From Lolium rigidum (Eukaryota > Streptophyta > Magnoliopsida > Poales > Poaceae): a DNA stretch of 64,000 nt. The position numbers and the translations under genes were made by a program. The stretch is from NCBI RefSeq assembly GCF_022539505.1, contig NC_061508.1, positions 33,660,256 through 33,724,255 of the forward strand, read 5' to 3'. The notes below the pieces were generated by a model. It searched no databases, was not told the origin of the DNA, and saw only the letters and a program-made list of their open reading frames with translations. This document shows positions 58,226 through 64,000 of the stretch, piece after piece. How positions within the stretch are numbered: position 1 is the first letter of the stretch; each line of letters begins with the position of its first letter.

Positions 58226-60344
58226 TCAAGTAACATCGAAAGATGAAGCATCAACATCATAATTTGTTCTAATGATAGAATCATAAGGTAACTTCATTCT
58301 CTTTTTAGGGAAGTGTTCCATACCTTTCTTGAGAGGAAATTGATATTTAATATTACCTTCCTTCATATCAATAGTAGCACCAACGGTTCGAAGAAAAGGT
58401 CTTCCCAATATAATGGGGCAAGATGCATTGCATTCAATATCCAAGACAGCAAAATCAACGGGGACAAGGTTATTGTTAACCATAATATGAACATTATCAA
58501 CTTTCCCCAAAGGTTTCTTTTTAGCATTATCAGCGAGATTAACATCCAAATAACAATTTTTTAATGGTGGCAAGTCAAGCATATCATAGACTTTTTTAGG
58601 CATAACGAAATACTTGCACCAAGATCACATAAGGCATTACAATCAAAATCTTTGACTCTCATTTTAATGATGGGCTCCCAACCATCCTCTAGCTTTCTAG
58701 GAATAGAAGTTTCAAGTTTTAGTTTCTCTTCTCTAGCTTTTATGAGAGCATTTGTAATATGTTTTGTGAAAGCCAAATTTATAGCGCTAGCATTGGGACT
58801 CTTAGCAAGTTTTTGTAAGAACTTTATAACTTCAGAGATATGGCAATCATCAAAATCTAAATCATTACAATCTAAAGCAATGGGATTATCATCCCCAAGG
58901 TTGGAAAAAATTTCAGCAGTTTTATCACAAGCGATTTCAGCGAGCTTTAGCAGTTTCAGGTAATTTTGCGCGCTTTGCACTAGGAGTAGAAGCATTGCTA
59001 ACACCAATTATTTGACCATTGATAGTAGGAGGTGCAGCAACATATGAATCATTAGCATTGCTAGTGGTGGTAATAGTCCAAACTTTAGCTACATTTTCCT
59101 TTTTAGCTAGTTTTTCATTTTCTTCTCTATCCCACCTAGCACGCAGTTCAGCCTTTAATCTTATATTCTCATTAATTCTAACTTGGATGGCATTTGCTGT
59201 AGTAACAATTTTATTTTCAATATCCATATTAGGCATAACTTTCAATTTCAAAAGATCAACATCAGAGGCAAGACTATCAACTCTAGAAACAAGAATATCA
59301 ATTTTATTGAGCTTTTCCTCAACAGATTTGTTAAAAGCAGTTTGTGTACTAATAAATTCTTTAAGCATGGCTTCAAGTCCAGGGGGTGTATTCCTATTAT
59401 TGTTGTAAGAATTCCCATAAGAATTAGCATAACCATTACCATTATTATAAGGATATGGCCTATAGTTATTACTAGAATTGTTCCGATAAGCATTGTTGTT
59501 GAAATTATTATTTTTAATGAAGTTTACATCAACATGTTCTTCTTGGGCAACCAATGAAGCTAATGGAACATTATTAGGATCAACATTAGTCCTATCATTC
59601 GCAAGCATAGACATAATAGCATCAACCTTATCATTCAAGGAAGAGGATTCTTCAACAGAATTTACCTTCTTACCTTGTGGAGCTCTTTCCGTGTGCCATT
59701 CAGAGTAATTAACCATCATATTATCAAGAAGCTTTGTTGCTTCACCAAGAGTGATGGACATAAAGGTACCTCCAGCAGCTGAATCCAATAAATTCCGCGA
59801 AGAAAAATTTAGTCCTGCATAGAAGGTTTGGATGATCATCCAAGTAGTCAGTCCATGGGTTGGGCAATTTTTAACCAGAAATTTCATTCTTTCCCAAGCT
59901 TGAGCAACATGTTCATTATCTAATTGTTTAAAATTCATTATGCTACTCCTCAAAGATATAATTTTAGCAGGGGGATAATATCTACTAATAAAAGCATCCT
60001 TGCATTTAGTCCATGAATCAATACTATTCTTAGGCGAGAGATAGCAACCAATCTTTAGCTCTTCCTCTTAATGAGAAAGGAAACAATTTTAATTTTATAA
60101 TGTCACCATCTACATCTTTATATTTTTGCATTTCACATAGTTCAACAAAATTATTGAGATGGGCAGCGAGCATCATCGGAACTAACACCGGAAAATTGCT
60201 CTCGCATAACAAGATTTAGTAAAGCGAGGTTTAATTTCAAAGAATTCTGTCTGTAGTAGCAGGTGGAGCAATAGGTGTGCATAGGAAATCATTATTATTT
60301 GTGCTAGTGAAGTCAAACAACTTAGTATTTTCAGGGGTAGCCAT
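58226..60344 (-). pseudogene. gag-protease of element E, several frameshifts
   Basis: The start is MATPENTKLFDFTS at 60344. The capsid part reads LRGRAKDWLLSLA, then LRSSIMNFKQLDNEHVAQAW and TWMIIQTFYAGL, matching retrotransposon gag. A long Asn-rich linker (NNNFNNNAYRNNSSNNYRPY) and a coiled-coil-like segment follow (LNKIDILVSRVDSLASDVDL). Then come CDLGASISL and NASCPIILGRPFLRTVGATID, a retropepsin start and end. No zinc knuckle is evident. Breaks: near 60230, 60195, 60170, 60035-60038 (CGAG), 58938-58945 (extra CGAG-type 4 bases) and near 58606. Several coincide with CAG/CTG sites, so the real copy may be more intact. Confidence 0.8.
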
Positions 60345-60354
60345 TTTAACAGTA

Positions 60355-60540
60355 GTAAATAAAGCAAACTAGATAAAGTAAATGCAAGTAAACTAATTTT
60401 TTTTGTGTTTTTGATATGGCAAACAAGACAGTAAATAAAGTAAAGCTAGCAACTAATTTTTTTTGTGTTTTGATATAATGCAGCAAACAAAGTAGTAAAT
60501 AAAATAAAGCAAGACAAAAACAAAGTAAAGAGATTGAGAA
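60355..60540 (-). repeat. AT-rich repeated leader of element E
   Basis: Imperfect copies of a unit containing gtaaataaagtaaa and AATTTTTTTTGTGTTTT, as in C2 at 16803-16980. Confidence 0.6.
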
Positions 60541-60572
60541 GTGGAGACTCCCCTTGCGGCGTGTCTTGATCT

Positions 60573-60589
60573 CCCCGACAACGGCGCCG
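60573..60589 (-). other. Primer-binding site of element E (tRNA-Asp type)
   Basis: ccccgacaacggcgccg on plus, two mismatches to the tRNA-Asp 3' end matched exactly in C2. Confidence 0.7.
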
Positions 60590-60599
60590 GAAATTTGCT

Positions 60600-62194
60600 T
60601 GATGCGTGTGGTTGACACGTCCGTTGGGAACCCCAAGAGGAAGGTGTGATGCGCACAGCGGCAAGTTTCCCTCGGTTAGAAACCAAGGTTTAATCGAACC
60701 GAGTAGGAGTCAAGAAGCACGTTGAAGGTTGATGGCGGCGGGATGTAGTGCGGCGCAACACCGGAGATTCCGGCGCCAACGTGGAACCTGCACAACACAA
60801 CCAAAGTACTTTGCCCCAACGAAACGAGTGAGGTTGTCAATCTCACCGGCTTGCTGTAACAAAGGATTAACCGTATTGTGTGGAAGATGATTGTTTGCAG
60901 AGAAAATAGTAAAACAAGTATTGCAGCAGATTTGTATTTCAGTATTAAAAGAATGGACCGGGGTCCACAGTTCACTAGAGGTGTCTCTCCCATAAGATAA
61001 AAGCATGTTGGGTGAACAAATTACAGTCGGGCAATTGACAAATAGAGAGGGCATAACAATGCACATACATGACATGATAAGTATAGTGAGATTTAATTGG
61101 GCATTACGACAAAGTACATAGACCGCCATCCAACTGCATCTATGCCTAAAAAGTCCACCTTCGGGTTATCATCCGAACCCCCTCCGAGTATTAAGTTGCA
61201 AAGCAACGGACAATTGCATTAAGTATGGTGCGTAATGTAATCAACAACTACATCCTCGGACATAGCGCCAATGTTTTATCCCTAGTGGCAACGAGCACAA
61301 CACAACCTTAGAACTTTACGTCCATCGTCCCGGTGTCAATGCGGGCATGAACCCACTATCGAGCATAAATACTCCCTCTTGGAGTTAAAAGTAAAAACTT
61401 GGCCGAGCCTCTACTAGAAACGGAGAGCATGCAAGATCATAAACAACACATGTGTAATAACTTGATAATTAACATGACATGGTATTCTCTATCCATCGGA
61501 TCCCGACAAACACAACATATAGTATTACGGATAGATGATCTTGATCATGTTAGGCAGCTCACAAGATCCAACAATGAAGCACAATGAGGAGAAGACAACC
61601 ATCTAGCTACCGCTATGGACCCATAGTCCAGGGGTGAACTACTCACTCATCACTCCGGAGGCGACCATGGCGGTGTAGAGTCCTCCGGGAGATGAATCCC
61701 CTCTCCGGCAGGGTGCCGGAGGAGATCTCTAGAATCCCCCGAGATGGGATCGGCGGCGGCGGCGTCTCAGTAAGGTTTTCCGTATCGTGGTTTTTCGCAT
61801 CGGGGTTTCGCGACGGAGGCTTTAAGTAGGCGGAAGGGCGCAGTCGGGGGCCGGACGAGGGGGCCACACCATAGGGCGGCGCGGGCCCCTGGGCCGCGCC
61901 GCCTTGTGGTGTCGCCACCTCGTGGCCCCACTTCGTGTGTTCTTCGGTCTTCTGGAAGCTCCGTGGAAAAATAGGCCCATGGGTCTTCGTTTCGTCCAAT
62001 TCCGAGAATATTTCGTTACTAGGATTTCTGAAACCAAAAACAGCAGAAAACAGGAACTGGCACTTCGGCATCTTGTTAATAGGTTAGTTCCAGAAAATGC
62101 ACGAATATGACATAAAGTGTGCATAAAACATGTAGGTATCATCAATAATATGGCATAGAACATAAGAAATTATCGATACGTCGGAGACGTATCA
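60600..62194 (-). repeat. 5' LTR of element E (1595 bp)
   Basis: Same edges as the 3' LTR. CGAG at 60700, 60825, 61185 and 61292, where the 3' LTR has CAG or an A. Confidence 0.92.
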
Positions 62195-62285
62195 AGCCTC
62201 ACCAAATTATATTCTATCATCTTGCAATAAGGTCTTAGATATCACATATATCTCATACCTTGATTATTCAGAGACCATGTTTTAT

Positions 62286-62410
62286 TTTATTTTGTTTTGC
62301 TTAGTTTACTTTTGTCTAGTTTATTTGTGCTTAGTTTATTTCTGTCTAGTATTATTTTGCTTAGTTTACTTTCGTCTAGTTTGTTTTTGTCTTGTTTTAT
62401 TTTCCCTATA
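62286..62410 (+). repeat. Imperfect repeats of TTAGTTTACTTTTGTCTAG
   Basis: Five to six copies of a 20-25-bp T-rich unit (gcttagttta, ttttgtctag) in the untranslated leader of F2. Confidence 0.6.
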
Positions 62411-62462
62411 TACCCGAAAATCCATAAAAATTTGAAAAATCAAAAAATCAAAAACTGTTGTT

Positions 62463-63179
62463 ATGGGAGAACCCACAACCTATTTGGAGCTTATAGAAAT
62501 ATATATGAATTATAGAGAATCAAGAACGGGTAAAGTTATGAATGATGTGATAGAAAAATTGAATACAATTGCTAAAATCTTGCTTAAACGCCATGATATA
62601 AACTGTTTCTCTAAACAGGATACTAAACATCTTAAATTTCAATGTGGCTTTAGTGAGGAAGTTTTAATTATGAACTATAACTGGAATAACTATATTCATC
62701 TTGGGTTCGAAGAAGTAGAACAATTTGTTTTATTTATGGGAGCCTCTGAGATAGAATCCTTCATGTCTAAAAATTATGAAACCTGTATTGCTTGTAAGAA
62801 CCTTAAAGATTATGTCTCTTCTATCCTTAATTTTTGCATAGAATGTTACAGCAATAATCCTTATATCATTGGTTATAAAGAGAGACTCATTCATGCACAG
62901 GAATGCACTCACAATTTGCAGGAACCTGTGAAAGAAGAAATTGATGAACCTGAAAGCTCATTGGATGAAAAAGTGAAGGAGAGTGATGAACAAAAGGAGG
63001 AAGAATGGATTAGCTACCCATGCCAACCTTCTAATGAGAGTAACTCTTTATCTCTTACACTATTTGATTGTCCTCCATGCTTACCAAAGGAGGATGAATG
63101 TTATGTTCTCGTGGATTCTCTTGAAATATTCCCTATGAGTAAAACTTGTGAGAATAATTATGCTACTCGTTATCTATGA
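62463..63179 (+). CDS. F2 ORF, N-terminal part, function unknown
   Basis: 238-codon frame starting MGEPTTYLELIEIYMNYRES. Mostly helical and charged, with an acidic segment (EEIDEPESSLDEKVKESDEQ) about residues 160-180. Cys pairs appear (CIACKNL, FCIEC) but do not form a zinc knuckle I recognise. The frame ends in a region overlapping the next frame by 32 bp, and acidic YDNPCYFDKSYDN continues in the +1 frame, so one protein is probably split by a single-base indel between about 63150 and 63178. No gag, protease or polymerase similarity seen. Confidence 0.55.
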   Translation: MGEPTTYLELIEIYMNYRESRTGKVMNDVIEKLNTIAKILLKRHDINCFSKQDTKHLKFQCGFSEEVLIMNYNWNNYIHLGFEEVEQFVLFMGASEIESFMSKNYETCIACKNLKDYVSSILNFCIECYSNNPYIIGYKERLIHAQECTHNLQEPVKEEIDEPESSLDEKVKESDEQKEEEWISYPCQPSNESNSLSLTLFDCPPCLPKEDECYVLVDSLEIFPMSKTCENNYATRYL

Positions 63180-63798
63180 TAATCCATGCTATTTTGATAA
63201 ATCTTATGATAATGCTTTGTTTGTACTCGATGTCGAAATGCATGGTACTAAAGAGTTTTGCTTGGCAAATGTTTATGATAAATCTCTAGATGATGGTCCT
63301 ATGTTACTTGATAATATTAATTGTACTACTAATGAAAATGGGATTGGAGAGGTCTTGACGTTATCTAGGAGTCCCATATCTTTTGAGATTGATCAATCAT
63401 CTTGTTATATTATTGATAAAAGTGGGTTTGAAAGTTTTAATCCCATTGTTTTTGAGCTTGATAAAAATTATGTGTTTGTGAATCATCAAAAACATGCTTT
63501 ATGTGATAGTTATACTGTTGAGTTTATTCATGAAGCTACTGAAAATTATTATGAGAGAGGAAAATATGGTTGTAGAAATTTGCATGGTACTAAAACACCT
63601 CTCTATATGCTGAAACTTTTGAAGTTACTCTTGTTTTATCTTCCTATGCTTGTCACTTTGTTCTTCATGAATTTATTTGTGTACAAGATTCCTATGCATA
63701 GGAAGTGGGTTAGACTTAAATGTGTTTTGAATTTGCTTTTTGATGCTCCTTTTGCTTCATTTCCTATTTTCCATGTGAGCATCATTAAAATTTACTGA
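63148..63798 (+). CDS. F2 ORF, C-terminal part with membrane segment
   Basis: Frame of 216 codons; the true N-terminus is the previous frame. The C-terminal 90 residues match the A1 frame (5175-5918): YERGKYGCRN, then the hydrophobic stretch LLLFYLPMLVTLFFMNLFVY and KIPMHRKWVRLK. The upstream part (MHGTKEFCLANVYDKSLDD) differs from A1. Conservation of the anchor-like tail across two diverged elements supports a real protein. Role unknown; a membrane-anchored accessory protein is one possibility. Confidence 0.6.
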   Translation: MRIIMLLVIYDNPCYFDKSYDNALFVLDVEMHGTKEFCLANVYDKSLDDGPMLLDNINCTTNENGIGEVLTLSRSPISFEIDQSSCYIIDKSGFESFNPIVFELDKNYVFVNHQKHALCDSYTVEFIHEATENYYERGKYGCRNLHGTKTPLYMLKLLKLLLFYLPMLVTLFFMNLFVYKIPMHRKWVRLKCVLNLLFDAPFASFPIFHVSIIKIY

Positions 63799-64000
63799 GC
63801 CCATCTTAATGGCTATAAAGAAAGCACTTCTTGGGAGATAACCCATGTTTTTATTTTGCTACTGTTTTGTTGTGTCTTGGAAGTTGTTACTACTGTAGCA
63901 ACCTCTCCTTATCCTTATTTCATTGCATTTTTGTTCCAAGTAAAGTCTCTAATATAAAGTTGATACTAGATTTGGATTTCTGCGCAGAAACAGATTTTTA

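Larger units (their letters stand above)
54042..62194 (-). mobile_element. Element E: complete gag-protease-only LTR retrotransposon
   Basis: Two near-identical LTRs (54042-55635 and 60600-62194), tRNA-Asp-type primer site, gag-protease frames, noncoding half and polypurine tract, bounded by a perfect AGCCT duplication (54037-54041 and 62195-62199). 8153 bp. Between the protease end (58226) and the 3' LTR there is no reverse transcriptase, RNase H or integrase, so the element is non-autonomous by structure and not by decay. Young by LTR similarity. Confidence 0.9.
62200..64000 (+). mobile_element. Element F2: A-like element, beginning of internal region
   Basis: Leader, two overlapping frames and the start of the noncoding half; runs off the window. 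The last 60 bp equal 35273-35336 of F1 exactly. No LTR or primer site is visible; the upstream part probably continues on the far side of E (before 54037). Confidence 0.6.

Noticed and set aside
1..64000. CRISPR array, bacterial operon, phage or defence system
   Set aside because: The window is grass intergenic DNA. The tandem repeats seen lack CRISPR spacing and no prokaryotic gene organisation is present.

Overview
WHAT IT IS. This is intergenic DNA from a large grass genome, most likely a Pooideae (Triticeae/Poeae type) chromosome. I base that on element content: non-autonomous Gypsy LTR families with termini TGATACGTCTCC and tRNA-Asp primer sites, a BARE/Angela-type Copia LTR, a Tekay-type chromovirus, Tat-type Gypsy elements and a CACTA end. 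The species cannot be fixed from sequence alone. Two runs of exactly 100 N (3512-3611, 29180-29279) are scaffold gaps. I see no cellular protein gene, tRNA, rRNA, CRISPR or bacterial feature. Nearly every base that can be assigned belongs to nested transposable elements. LAYOUT. 1-3918: a LINE-like poly(A) end, a Stowaway-like MITE, a complete PIF/Harbinger-like element (1578-3052, TSD TTA) carrying a broken B3-like reading frame, and two unrelated LTR fragments around a gap. 3919-10214: non-autonomous LTR element A1 (+) with one 247-aa reading frame and no pol. 10215-12436: 3' end of a Tat-type Gypsy with an antisense gene. 12437-25146: gag-only LTR element C2 (-), whose 5' LTR holds an A-family LTR (TSD CTCCC), which itself holds a 5.1-kb Tekay-like solo LTR. 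25147-28930: Copia fragment, promoter-like repeats and a third gag-family element (D, -), cut by a CACTA terminus at 28931. 29280-35272: Tat-type Gypsy (+) with frameshifted pol, an antisense acidic ORF and the 3' LTR. 35273-37913: 3' half of an A-like element. 37914-42260 and 53149 to about 53760: decayed Copia (-). 42261-53143: structurally complete Tekay chromovirus (-, TSD TTTGC). 54042-62194: structurally complete gag-protease-only element E (-, TSD AGCCT). 62200-64000: start of another A-like element with two overlapping frames. HOW IT WORKS TOGETHER. The gag-protease family (C2, D, E) and the membrane-ORF family (A1, F1, F2) lack reverse transcriptase and integrase, so they must borrow them in trans. 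They share LTR starts, polypurine tracts and a long noncoding 3' half, but carry different 5' coding modules. The insertion order can be partly read from target duplications. MAIN ODDITY. Copies of one repeat repeatedly differ as CAG/CTG versus CGAG/CTCG. The same change sits exactly at several frameshifts in unrelated coding regions. I read this as a systematic base-calling or consensus artefact at CHG sites. If so, many 'broken' frames here are less broken than they look.
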